Assembly: GCA_021811005.1 (NCBI GenBank)
Contig: JAJZPY010000020.1
Span: 1-23,454 of the forward strand
Direction of reading: 5' to 3'
From: Pseudomonadota bacterium
GTDB lineage: Bacteria; Pseudomonadota; Gammaproteobacteria; Burkholderiales; Ferrovaceae
DNA length: 23,454 bases
Shown: in pieces, positions 16,761 through 23,454 of the stretch
Layout: each line of letters starts with the position of its first letter
Numbering within the stretch: the first letter of the stretch is position 1
Translations under genes and position numbers: made by a program
Notes under the pieces: model-generated
What the model saw: the letters and a program-made list of their open reading frames with translations, nothing else
Told to the model about the DNA's origin: nothing
The model's database searches: none

Positions 16761-17627
16761 TCAGGCGCTTTCGGCCACCTGCAGCAGCTGTCCCAGTATG
16801 TTCGCGATACGGTCTCGGGCTTGGCGCCGGTCGACGATCATGTCGATGGCCCCCTTGCCCAGGAGAAACTCGGCGCGCTGGAATCCTTCAGGCAACACTT
16901 CGCGCACCGTCTGCTCGATCACGCGCGGCCCCGCGAAACCGATCAGGGCATTGGGTTCGGCGATCACCACGTCGCCGATCATGGCAAAGCTGGCGGACAC
17001 CCCGCCCATGGTGGGATCGGTCAGCACGGAAATGAACGGCAGGCGCTCCTGCGAGAGGTGCGTGAGCGCCGCGCATGTTTTGGCCATCTGCATGAGGGAA
17101 AGCAGGCCTTCCTGCATGCGCGCGCCACCGCTGGCGAGAAAACACACGAAAGGGTATTTCTGTTCGATGGCCGCTTCCACGGCACGCACAAAGCGCTCAC
17201 CCACCACGGACCCCATGGAGCCGCCCATGAACTCGAACTCGAAAGCGGCCGCCATCAACGGGATTCCCTTGAGCGTCCCCTGGATGACCACCAGCGCATC
17301 GGTTTCACCAGTGGCGGTCGTCGCTTCCGTGAGGCGATCCACGTAACGCCGGCTGTCCTTGAACTTGAGGCTGTCCACCGGCATCACTTCGGAACCGATT
17401 TCAAACCGCCCTTCGGGGTCCAGAAAATAATCCAGGCGGGTGCGCGCCGAAATGCGGATGTGGTGCGAACACTTGGGGCACACGTGCAGGTTGGATTCGA
17501 GATCGGAACGGTAGAGCACCGCCTCGCAGGAACCGCACTTGACCCACAGGCCTTCGGGAACGGAACCTTTGGCGCTTTTCTGGGTGCGCTTGATGCGGGG
17601 GGGCAGAAGTTTCTTGAACCAACTCAT
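16761..17627 (-). CDS. accD: Acetyl-CoA carboxylase carboxyltransferase subunit beta
   Basis: AccD is the beta subunit of the carboxyltransferase that moves CO2 from carboxybiotin to acetyl-CoA, making malonyl-CoA for fatty acid synthesis; it works with AccA. The 288-residue protein has the N-terminal zinc ribbon with Cys31, Cys34, Cys50 and Cys53 (CGSC, CPKC). It also has the crotonase-like core with FMGGSMGSVVGERF, SGGARMQEG, TDPTMGGVSASFAM and GFAGPRVIEQT. Its ATG overlaps the trpA stop as ATGA, so the two are translationally coupled. Confidence 0.98.
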   Translation of the reverse strand: MSWFKKLLPPRIKRTQKSAKGSVPEGLWVKCGSCEAVLYRSDLESNLHVCPKCSHHIRISARTRLDYFLDPEGRFEIGSEVMPVDSLKFKDSRRYVDRLTEATTATGETDALVVIQGTLKGIPLMAAAFEFEFMGGSMGSVVGERFVRAVEAAIEQKYPFVCFLASGGARMQEGLLSLMQMAKTCAALTHLSQERLPFISVLTDPTMGGVSASFAMIGDVVIAEPNALIGFAGPRVIEQTVREVLPEGFQRAEFLLGKGAIDMIVDRRQARDRIANILGQLLQVAESA

Positions 17628-18427
17628 CGATCGGCATCCATGGCTTGACGAAAACGATTGATCAGGGCGCCCACTGCGGCGGGGGCCTGGCTTTCGGAAG
17701 AGGTTTCGATTTCTTCCACGATGCGCGAGCCTACCACGATGGCGTCCGCCACGGCGGAAAGGGCGCGGGCCGTGGCATCGTCACGGATGCCAAAACCCAC
17801 TCCCACCGGCACGCGGGCCACGGACTTGATGCGCGCAACCTGGCGCGCCACGTCCGCCACATCGATGTTGGAGGCCCCGGTCACGCCCCGCAGGGAGACA
17901 TAGTAGATGTAGCCGGTGGACATGGCGGCAATTTCCTTGATGCGCTCGTCCGTGGACGTGGGCGACAACAGGAAAATGGAATCGATGTTGCGGGGGGACA
18001 GCAAGGCACCCAGCGCACGGGCTTCATCCGGCGGGTAATCCACCACCAGCACGCCGTCCACGCCGGCTTCGGCGCAGCGTTCGGCAAACGCCTCGCGCCC
18101 CATGCGTTCAATGGGATTGGCGTAACCCATCAGCACCACCGGCGTCGCCACATCGCCCTGGCGAAAGCGGGACACGGCATCCAGCACATCGTTGAGGGAC
18201 ACGCCCTGCTTGAGCGCCCGTTCGCTGGCCCGCTGGATGGTGGGGCCATCCGCCATCGGGTCGGAAAAAGGAATACCCAGTTCGATCAGGTCGGCGCCAC
18301 CGGCCACCATGGCCTGCATGGTGGGCACGCACTGGTGCAGGCTGGGATCGCCCACGGTAAAAAAAGGGATCAGCGCCTTGCGCCGTTCCTGCGCGAGTTT
18401 TTCAAATGTTGCGGAAATCCGTGACAC
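17624..18427 (-). CDS. trpA: Tryptophan synthase alpha chain
   Basis: TrpA cleaves indole-3-glycerol phosphate to indole and glyceraldehyde 3-phosphate, passing indole to TrpB through a tunnel. Starting at GTG 18427 the product has 267 residues (E. coli 268). The catalytic Glu49 and Asp60 fall exactly at the E. coli positions (LIELGIPFSDPMADGPTIQ). The loop LRGVTGA and the phosphate-binding VGVGFGI are also present. The GTG start was chosen because AAGGGG lies 6 bases upstream and the family begins MSRI--TF; the longer upstream frame (26 residues) has no counterpart and overlaps trpB. The gap to trpB is 28 bp. Confidence 0.97.
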   Translation of the reverse strand: MSRISATFEKLAQERRKALIPFFTVGDPSLHQCVPTMQAMVAGGADLIELGIPFSDPMADGPTIQRASERALKQGVSLNDVLDAVSRFRQGDVATPVVLMGYANPIERMGREAFAERCAEAGVDGVLVVDYPPDEARALGALLSPRNIDSIFLLSPTSTDERIKEIAAMSTGYIYYVSLRGVTGASNIDVADVARQVARIKSVARVPVGVGFGIRDDATARALSAVADAIVVGSRIVEEIETSSESQAPAAVGALINRFRQAMDADR

Positions 18428-18455
18428 AACTTTCCCCTTCAACTCATTCGGTATT

Positions 18456-19655
18456 TCAGAGCCGGATGCCGCTGCGTTCGGCGACCGTCGCCATGTCCTT
18501 GTCACCGCGACCGGACAGGTTGACGAGCAGGATCTGGTCGCGCTTCATGGTGGGCGCCATCTTCATGGCCTGGGCCAGCGCATGGCTCGATTCCAGGGCC
18601 GGGATGATGCCTTCCATGCGGCACAAGGTGTGGAATGCATTCAGGGCTTCGTCATCCGTAATGGCCACATATTCGGCCCGGCCCGTGTCTTTCAGCCAGG
18701 CGTGTTCGGGTCCGACGCCAGGGTAATCCAGCCCGGCCGAAATGGAATGGGTTTCGATGATCTGGCCGTTGGCATCCTGCAGCAGGTAGGTGCGGTTGCC
18801 ATGCAGCACGCCCGGGGTTCCGGCCACCAGGGAGGCCGCATGGTGGCCGCTGGCAACGCCTTCCCCGCCGGCTTCCACGCCCATCAGCCGCACCGACTCG
18901 TGAGGAATGTAGGAATGGAAAATGCCCATGGCGTTGGAGCCTCCACCCACGCAGGCCAGCACCACATCCGGCTGCCGGCCGGCCATTTCCGGCATCTGCA
19001 CCAGGCATTCGCGCCCCACCACGGCGTTGAAATCGCGCACCATCATGGGATAGGGATGGGGACCGGCCACGGTGCCGATGATGTAGAACGTGTCCTGGAC
19101 GTGGGTCACCCAGTCGCGCATGGCTTCGTTGAGCGCGTCCTTGAGCGTCTTCGAGCCGCTTTCCACGGGCACCACGCGCGCGCCCAGCAACTTCATGCGA
19201 TAGACGTTCTGGGCCTGCCGGCGGACGTCCTCTGACCCCATGTACACCACGCATTCCATGCCGTAACGGGCCGCGACGGTGGCCGTGGCCACGCCGTGCT
19301 GGCCGGCCCCGGTTTCCGCGATCACGCGCTGCTTGCCCATGCGCCGGGCCAGCATGGCCTGGCCGACCGTGTTGTTGATCTTGTGGGCGCCCGTATGGTT
19401 GAGGTCTTCGCGCTTGAGGTAGATCTGCGCGCCGCCGAGCGATTCGGACAGGCGGCGGGCATGGTAAATGGGGCTGGGACGGCCCACGTAATGCTTGAGC
19501 TCGTAAGCGAACTCCGCCTGAAACTCGGGATCGTCGCGAAAGCGCAGGTACTGGCGCTTGAGCTCGTCGATGGCCGCAATCAGGGTTTCTGACACGAATG
19601 TCCCACCGTAGGGGCCAAAATGGCCTTCCCGATCAGGCATGTCGTAAATCTTCAT
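18456..19655 (-). CDS. trpB: Tryptophan synthase beta chain
   Basis: TrpB condenses indole with serine to tryptophan using PLP. The 399-residue protein has GHFGPYGGTFV near the start, the PLP lysine Lys92 in HTGAHKINN, ETGAGQHG, the phosphate loop GGGSNAMG, and a C-terminal LSGRGDKD. ATG 19655 has GAGGA about 8 bases upstream and gives the usual short N-terminal extension. It overlaps the end of trpF by 23 bp in another frame. The alternative ATG at 19640 would shorten the protein by five residues. Confidence 0.98.
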   Translation of the reverse strand: MKIYDMPDREGHFGPYGGTFVSETLIAAIDELKRQYLRFRDDPEFQAEFAYELKHYVGRPSPIYHARRLSESLGGAQIYLKREDLNHTGAHKINNTVGQAMLARRMGKQRVIAETGAGQHGVATATVAARYGMECVVYMGSEDVRRQAQNVYRMKLLGARVVPVESGSKTLKDALNEAMRDWVTHVQDTFYIIGTVAGPHPYPMMVRDFNAVVGRECLVQMPEMAGRQPDVVLACVGGGSNAMGIFHSYIPHESVRLMGVEAGGEGVASGHHAASLVAGTPGVLHGNRTYLLQDANGQIIETHSISAGLDYPGVGPEHAWLKDTGRAEYVAITDDEALNAFHTLCRMEGIIPALESSHALAQAMKMAPTMKRDQILLVNLSGRGDKDMATVAERSGIRL

Positions 19656-20265
19656 TCCTCACTTCCTCGATGAATTGCCGCACTTTTTCCGCATCCTTGA
19701 GACCCGGCGCACTTTCCACGCCGCTGCTCACGTCCACGGCCCACGGATGCACGGCGCGCACGGCCGAAGCCACATTCCCGGGCGCCAGCCCGCCGGAAAG
19801 GATCAGGGGAAGCGGCAGGCTTTCGGGCAGCAGGCCCCAATCGAATGTCCGGCCTGTTCCACCCGGTTGTCCAGGCACATAGGCATCCACCAGAATCGCG
19901 CGGGCATGGCGATATCCAACCGCATATTGTATCAAATCGAACCCGGGGCGAACCCGGGCCACCTTGATGTAGGGCAGCGGGAAACGTTCGCAGTCGGCCG
20001 GCGATTCGTTGCCGTGAAACTGCAGGCAATCGAGCCTCACTTGCGACAAGACGGACTCGATGCGGGTTGCCGGCGCATCCACGAACAACCCCACCACAGA
20101 CACGAACGGCGGCAGGGCCGCCACGATTTCTGCCGCCCTCCCCGCATCCATGGCGCGCGGGCTGGCGTCGTGAAACACGAGCCCGATGGCATCCGCGCCG
20201 GCCAGGGCCGCATCACGCGCGTCTTCCGGTTGGGTGATGCCACAGATTTTGACGCGGGTTCTCAT
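19633..20265 (-). CDS. trpF: Phosphoribosylanthranilate isomerase
   Basis: TrpF converts N-(5-phosphoribosyl)anthranilate to the ribulose form (CdRP), the third step of tryptophan synthesis. The 210-residue product is a stand-alone TIM barrel, not fused to TrpC as in E. coli. It has the catalytic cysteine in VKICGIT (Cys8), LQFHGNE, a conserved aspartate in AILVDAY, LSGGLAPGNV and DVSSGVE. ATG 20265 lies 4 bases after the truA stop and its ribosome-binding site is weak, so coupling is likely. Confidence 0.97.
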   Translation of the reverse strand: MRTRVKICGITQPEDARDAALAGADAIGLVFHDASPRAMDAGRAAEIVAALPPFVSVVGLFVDAPATRIESVLSQVRLDCLQFHGNESPADCERFPLPYIKVARVRPGFDLIQYAVGYRHARAILVDAYVPGQPGGTGRTFDWGLLPESLPLPLILSGGLAPGNVASAVRAVHPWAVDVSSGVESAPGLKDAEKVRQFIEEVRNEDLRHA

Positions 20266-20269
20266 GAAA

Positions 20270-21070
20270 TCAGTCCATGCGCGCTTGCATGAAAGCCCCA
20301 TGATAGCGTGTTGCCGGCGCCGGCAGTTGCCAATCGTCGGCATAGCCCACCCCGGTGAGGTACAGGCCGTCGGGCGGGAACGTGGGCGCTCCCCGGGTGC
20401 GGTCGCGCGATTCGAGCAAGGCGCCCAGCCCGGCAGGCTCCAGGCGCCCAGCGCCCACGGCGACCAAGGCCCCCACCATGTTGCGCACCATGTGCTGCAG
20501 GAAGGCATCGGCGGTGAATGAAAACTGCAGGAGTGGGCCGTTGGCGGCAATGTCGGCCTGCGTGAGCGTTTTCACGGGCGATTTCGCCTGGCATTCCGCT
20601 GCCCGGAACGCGCTGAAATCGTGGGTGCCCAGCAGCATGCGGGCGGCTTCGCGCATGAGCGCGAGGTCGAGCGGCTGGTGGAACCAGCCCCATTTTCCCT
20701 GCATGAGGGCATTGCGTACGGGATGGTTGAGCAACAGATACTGGTAGGAACGCCGCACGGCACAGAAGCGCGCATGAAACGAATCCGGGACGGGATGGGC
20801 CCAGAGCACGGCAATGCCGGGGGGCAGCAAGGCATTGGCGCCACGCACCCAGGCCGTGAGGGGTCGGCTGGCCTGCGTATCGAAATGCACCACCTGGCCG
20901 CTGGCATGCACCCCGCGGTCGGTCCGCCCCGCCGCCGCCACCGTCACGGGTTCTCCGGCAATGCCCCCCAGCGCGCTTTCCAGAGCACCTTGCACGGAAG
21001 CCTGGTCGGGCTGGCGCTGCCAGCCGCAAAAACCGGAACCGTCGTACTCCACTCCCAGTGCGAAACGCAT
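20270..21070 (-). CDS. truA: tRNA pseudouridine(38-40) synthase
   Basis: TruA isomerises uridines 38-40 in the anticodon stem-loop of tRNAs. The 266-residue protein begins with the family motif GVEYDGSGFCGWQRQ and has the catalytic aspartate Asp51 in GRTDRGVHA. It continues with CAVRRSYQYLL, GTHDFSAFRA, FTADAFLQHMVRNMVGAL and a C-terminal APPxGLYLT-like segment (FPPDGLYLTGVGY). It lies 10 bp after the FimV-position gene and 4 bp before trpF; truA-trpF is a conserved pairing in proteobacteria. Confidence 0.97.
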   Translation of the reverse strand: MRFALGVEYDGSGFCGWQRQPDQASVQGALESALGGIAGEPVTVAAAGRTDRGVHASGQVVHFDTQASRPLTAWVRGANALLPPGIAVLWAHPVPDSFHARFCAVRRSYQYLLLNHPVRNALMQGKWGWFHQPLDLALMREAARMLLGTHDFSAFRAAECQAKSPVKTLTQADIAANGPLLQFSFTADAFLQHMVRNMVGALVAVGAGRLEPAGLGALLESRDRTRGAPTFPPDGLYLTGVGYADDWQLPAPATRYHGAFMQARMD

Positions 21071-21080
21071 GGGCGCGGGG

Positions 21081-21602
21081 TTACTGAATCTCGAGCAGGG
21101 AAAGCGCCGCGCGTCGCATCCGGACGTCGTCGCGAATCATGATGGGGGCAATGGCGTCCCGGGCCCCTTCGCTGTCACCACGCCACAGGCAGTAGCGTGC
21201 GATCACGATCAGGTGTTCGCTGGAAAGCTCCATCAGGGAAGTCATGGGACTGGCCGGGGGGAGCAGGACCGGCTCCGATTCCGGCGTGATCAGCGGCAAC
21301 CCGACTTCGGCCAGGTCTTCCCTGGAAATGCCCAGGCGGCGTTCGAAATCCAGGCCGGGGGGCATTCTGGCGGATTCGTCATCCGCCGCTGCGATGCCGG
21401 CGTTCTGGCCCGCAGGCAGGCGTCCCACCAGCCAGCCCAGGCCGAACACCAATACCAGCAGGCCCAGGGCAATTTCCCCCAGCAGGGCAAAATCGGGGTA
21501 CAGCAGATACCAGTTGTGGGCATCTTCGAGCGTTGGCCATTCCAGGCGGGACAGGTAGTCCAGCAGATTGTCGAACCAGCCCGCGAGATCGACAGAGGAC
21601 AC
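21081..21602 (-). CDS. Small single-pass membrane protein in the FimV position
   Basis: I do not firmly recognise this 173-residue protein. It starts with GTG at 21602. One clear membrane helix spans about residues 38-60 (GEIALGLLVLVFGLGWLVG), followed by a linker rich in Pro and acidic residues. The C-terminal helical segment (SSEHLIVIARYCLWRGDSEGARDAIAPIM) recalls the TPR-like cap of FimV/HubP proteins (pattern A--Y---GD-EGAR). Its place between asd and truA is where fimV sits in many proteobacteria, but it is far shorter than FimV and has no LysM domain. It may be a reduced FimV-like protein or an unrelated replacement. The start lies 3 bp after the asd stop in the same reading frame, with no stop between them other than that of asd. 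Confidence 0.75.
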   Translation of the reverse strand: MSSVDLAGWFDNLLDYLSRLEWPTLEDAHNWYLLYPDFALLGEIALGLLVLVFGLGWLVGRLPAGQNAGIAAADDESARMPPGLDFERRLGISREDLAEVGLPLITPESEPVLLPPASPMTSLMELSSEHLIVIARYCLWRGDSEGARDAIAPIMIRDDVRMRRAALSLLEIQ

Positions 21603-21605
21603 GGA

Positions 21606-22730
21606 TCAGTCCACCAGAATGCGCAGCATGCGGCGCAAGGGTTCGGCCGCACCCCACAACAACTGGTCCCCCACCGTGAAAGCGCCCAAGTATTCAGGCC
21701 CCATGGCGAGCTTGTGCAGGCGTCCCACGGGCACGGCCAGGGTGCCGCTCACGGCAGCCGGTGCCAAGCCGCGTTCGGAAGCCTCGCGTTCGTTGGGAAT
21801 GACGCGCACCCAGTCGTTGGCGGAGGCGATTGCCTGCTCGATCTCGGACAGCGGCACATCGCGCTTGAGCTTCACGGTCAGGCCCTGCGAATGGCAACGC
21901 ATGGCACCAACCCGCACGCACAGCCCGTCGATGGGAATGCTGCCGGGCGAGCGGAAGGGCGGCAAGCCCAGGATCTTGTTGCATTCGGCGCCGCCTTTCC
22001 ATTCTTCCTTGCTCTGGCCCTGTTCCACCGGCACGTCGATCCAGGGAATCAGGCTGCCGGCCAGCGGCACCCCGCGGAAATTGGCGGTCGGCATGGCGGC
22101 TGAACGCAGGGTTTCCGTCACTTTGCGGTCGATATCGAGGATTGCCGAGGCCGGGTCGGCCAGTTCGGCCGCCACGGACTGGTGCAGCACGCCCATCTGC
22201 TGCACCAGCTCGCGCATGTTCTGGGCGCCGGCGCCGGAGGCCGCCTGGTAGGTCATGGCAGAAATCCATTCCACCCAGCCTTCGCGGAAAAGGCCGCCCA
22301 ACGCCATCAGCATCAGGCTCACGGTGCAATTCCCGCCGATGAAATCGCGCACGCCGCGTTCCAGTGCGGCATCGATCACCGAGCGGTTGACGGGATCGAG
22401 AATGATGACCGCATGATCTTTCATGCGCAGGGACGACGCGGCATCGATCCAGTAGCCTTTCCAGCCGCGGGCGCGCAAGGGGCCAAACACTTCGTTGGTG
22501 TAATCGCCGCCCTGGCAGGAGATGATCACATCCAGAGCCGAAAGGGCCTCGAGGTTGCGGGCGTCGACCAATGGCTGACTGCCCTGGCCCACGTCAGGCC
22601 CGGGGGCGCCCACCTGGGACGTGGTGAAAAACACCGGCTTGATGAGGCTGAAATCCCCTTCTTCCTGCATGCGTTGCATCAGGACCGATCCCACCATGCC
22701 CCGCCATCCCACCATTCCCACGTTCAACAT
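21606..22730 (-). CDS. asd: Aspartate-semialdehyde dehydrogenase
   Basis: Asd reduces aspartyl phosphate to aspartate semialdehyde, the branch point for lysine/diaminopimelate, threonine and methionine, using NADPH. The 374-residue product is of the Gram-negative (E. coli) type. It has an N-terminal GMVGWRGMVGSVL nucleotide-binding loop, the catalytic Cys135 in GGNCTVSLM, the QAASGAGA loop and the catalytic histidine in RCHSQGLTVKL. ATG 22730 has GAGGA about ten bases upstream. It follows leuB by 22 bp, a conserved pair. Homoserine made downstream of this step supplies the substrate route of metZ at the far end of the same block. Confidence 0.98.
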   Translation of the reverse strand: MLNVGMVGWRGMVGSVLMQRMQEEGDFSLIKPVFFTTSQVGAPGPDVGQGSQPLVDARNLEALSALDVIISCQGGDYTNEVFGPLRARGWKGYWIDAASSLRMKDHAVIILDPVNRSVIDAALERGVRDFIGGNCTVSLMLMALGGLFREGWVEWISAMTYQAASGAGAQNMRELVQQMGVLHQSVAAELADPASAILDIDRKVTETLRSAAMPTANFRGVPLAGSLIPWIDVPVEQGQSKEEWKGGAECNKILGLPPFRSPGSIPIDGLCVRVGAMRCHSQGLTVKLKRDVPLSEIEQAIASANDWVRVIPNEREASERGLAPAAVSGTLAVPVGRLHKLAMGPEYLGAFTVGDQLLWGAAEPLRRMLRILVD

Positions 22731-22752
22731 GATGCATTTTCCTCGAGTTCGA

Positions 22753-23454
22753 TCATTGGGCCCGCAAGGCGGCGACGACAGCGTCGCCCATGGCCGAAGT
22801 GCTTACCGTGGCCTCCCCCTTGCGCGCGATGTCTGCCGTGCGCAGGCCTTGCTGCAGCACGCGGCGCACGGCGAGATCGATGCGGTCGGCCAGGTCCGCG
22901 CGCTTGAGCGAATAGCGGAACATCATGGAGGCCGACAGGATCTGCGCCAGCGGATTGGCTATGCCGCGCCCGGCGATGTCGGGCGCGCTGCCATGAATGG
23001 GCTCGTACAATCCCAGCCCGGCCGCGTTGAGCGAAGCGGACGGCAGCATGCCGATGGAACCCGTTAGCATGGACGCTTCGTCGGACAGGATGTCGCCGAA
23101 CAGGTTGCCGGTGACGATGACGTCGAACTGACGCGGGTTGCGCACCAGCTGCATGGCCGCGTTGTCCACCAGCATGTGCGTGAGCGTCACGTCGGGATAG
23201 TCCGGCGCGATTTCATTCACCACGTCACGCCACAGCTGCGTGGTTTCCAGCACGTTCATCTTGTCCACGGAACAGAGGGTCTTGCGCCGTTCGCGCGCGG
23301 CCTGGAACCCCCAGTGCACCACGCGCCGGATTTCCGACTCGCTGTACACCATGGTGTTGATGCCCACGCGTTCGCCGGCCGCATTGCGGCTGATGCCGCG
23401 CGGTTCGCCGAAATAGATGTCGCCCGTCAGTTCGCGCACGATCATGATGAGATC
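22753..23454 (-). CDS. leuB: 3-isopropylmalate dehydrogenase, 5'-truncated by window edge
   Basis: LeuB oxidatively decarboxylates 3-isopropylmalate in leucine synthesis, using NAD. The visible 233 residues are the C-terminal two thirds; the frame is open to the window edge and the start lies outside. Motifs seen are ELTGDIYFG, the catalytic lysine in SVDKMNVLETTQLWR, the metal/substrate aspartates in MLVDNAAMQL and TGNLFGDILSDEASM, and the NAD-binding loop EPIHGSAPDIAGRGIANP. The last of these fits the isopropylmalate rather than the isocitrate enzyme. It is the first visible gene of the long minus-strand block; leuC and leuD probably lie beyond the window. Confidence 0.96.
   Translation of the reverse strand, partial: DLIMIVRELTGDIYFGEPRGISRNAAGERVGINTMVYSESEIRRVVHWGFQAARERRKTLCSVDKMNVLETTQLWRDVVNEIAPDYPDVTLTHMLVDNAAMQLVRNPRQFDVIVTGNLFGDILSDEASMLTGSIGMLPSASLNAAGLGLYEPIHGSAPDIAGRGIANPLAQILSASMMFRYSLKRADLADRIDLAVRRVLQQGLRTADIARKGEATVSTSAMGDAVVAALRAQ

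Noticed and set aside
18428..18505. Longer trpA with 26 extra N-terminal residues
   Set aside because: The extension overlaps trpB and lacks family similarity; the GTG at 18427 has a good ribosome-binding site and places Glu49 and Asp60 at the expected positions.
20814..22103. 429-codon frame on the plus strand across truA, the FimV-position gene and asd
   Set aside because: It crosses three well-supported genes on the opposite strand and shows low-complexity His/Gln/Gly content typical of a shadow frame.

Overview
This is a gene-dense, GC-rich housekeeping segment of a Gram-negative chromosome. No rRNA, tRNA, insertion sequence, prophage or CRISPR array was seen. Gene order and protein character point to a betaproteobacterium, perhaps of the Nitrosomonadales/Gallionellales kind. 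The supporting layouts are recN-nadK facing hrcA-hemH-grpE-dnaK-dnaJ, cysS facing TPR-ppiB-lpxH, and leuB-asd-(fimV position)-truA-trpF-trpB-trpA-accD-dedD-cvpA-purF-metZ. The taxonomic placement is inference from memory of gene order, not from a search.

Layout. (1) 2-1021 (+): 3' part of the FAD-dependent oxidase domain of MnmC, cut by the window edge. (2) 1015-3551 (-): nadK then recN, running toward mnmC. (3) 3581-9526 (+): a heat-shock/chaperone cluster, hrcA-hemH-grpE-dnaK-dnaJ, with ferrochelatase embedded. A near-consensus sigma-32 promoter lies before grpE. A second sigma-32-like promoter, overlapping a perfect 16-bp palindrome, lies between grpE and dnaK. (4) 9533-10918 (-): cysS. 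(5) 11007-12830 (+): a secreted TPR protein, cyclophilin ppiB and lpxH, driven by an extended -10 promoter next to a 13-bp palindrome shared with divergent cysS. (6) 12827-23454 (-): twelve co-oriented, closely packed genes running leuB (partial) to metZ.

How the genes work together. HrcA and sigma-32 are the two usual heat-shock controls. GrpE, DnaK and DnaJ form the Hsp70 cycle. The long minus-strand block joins leucine, threonine/lysine/methionine-branch (asd, metZ) and tryptophan (trpF, trpB, trpA) biosynthesis to fatty-acid initiation (accD), purine synthesis (purF), tRNA pseudouridylation (truA) and envelope/division proteins (SPOR protein, CvpA, a small FimV-position membrane protein). 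Most junctions in this block are 4-bp start/stop overlaps or gaps under 30 bp, so it is probably transcribed largely as one unit, with a possible internal start before purF.

Nothing here is a clearly new defence or mobile system. The most interesting observations are the palindrome-associated second heat-shock promoter before dnaK, the dwarf FimV-position protein lying in frame behind asd, and the palindrome in the cysS/TPR divergent promoter. Stretches without a gene are all under 110 bp and are described where they hold something.
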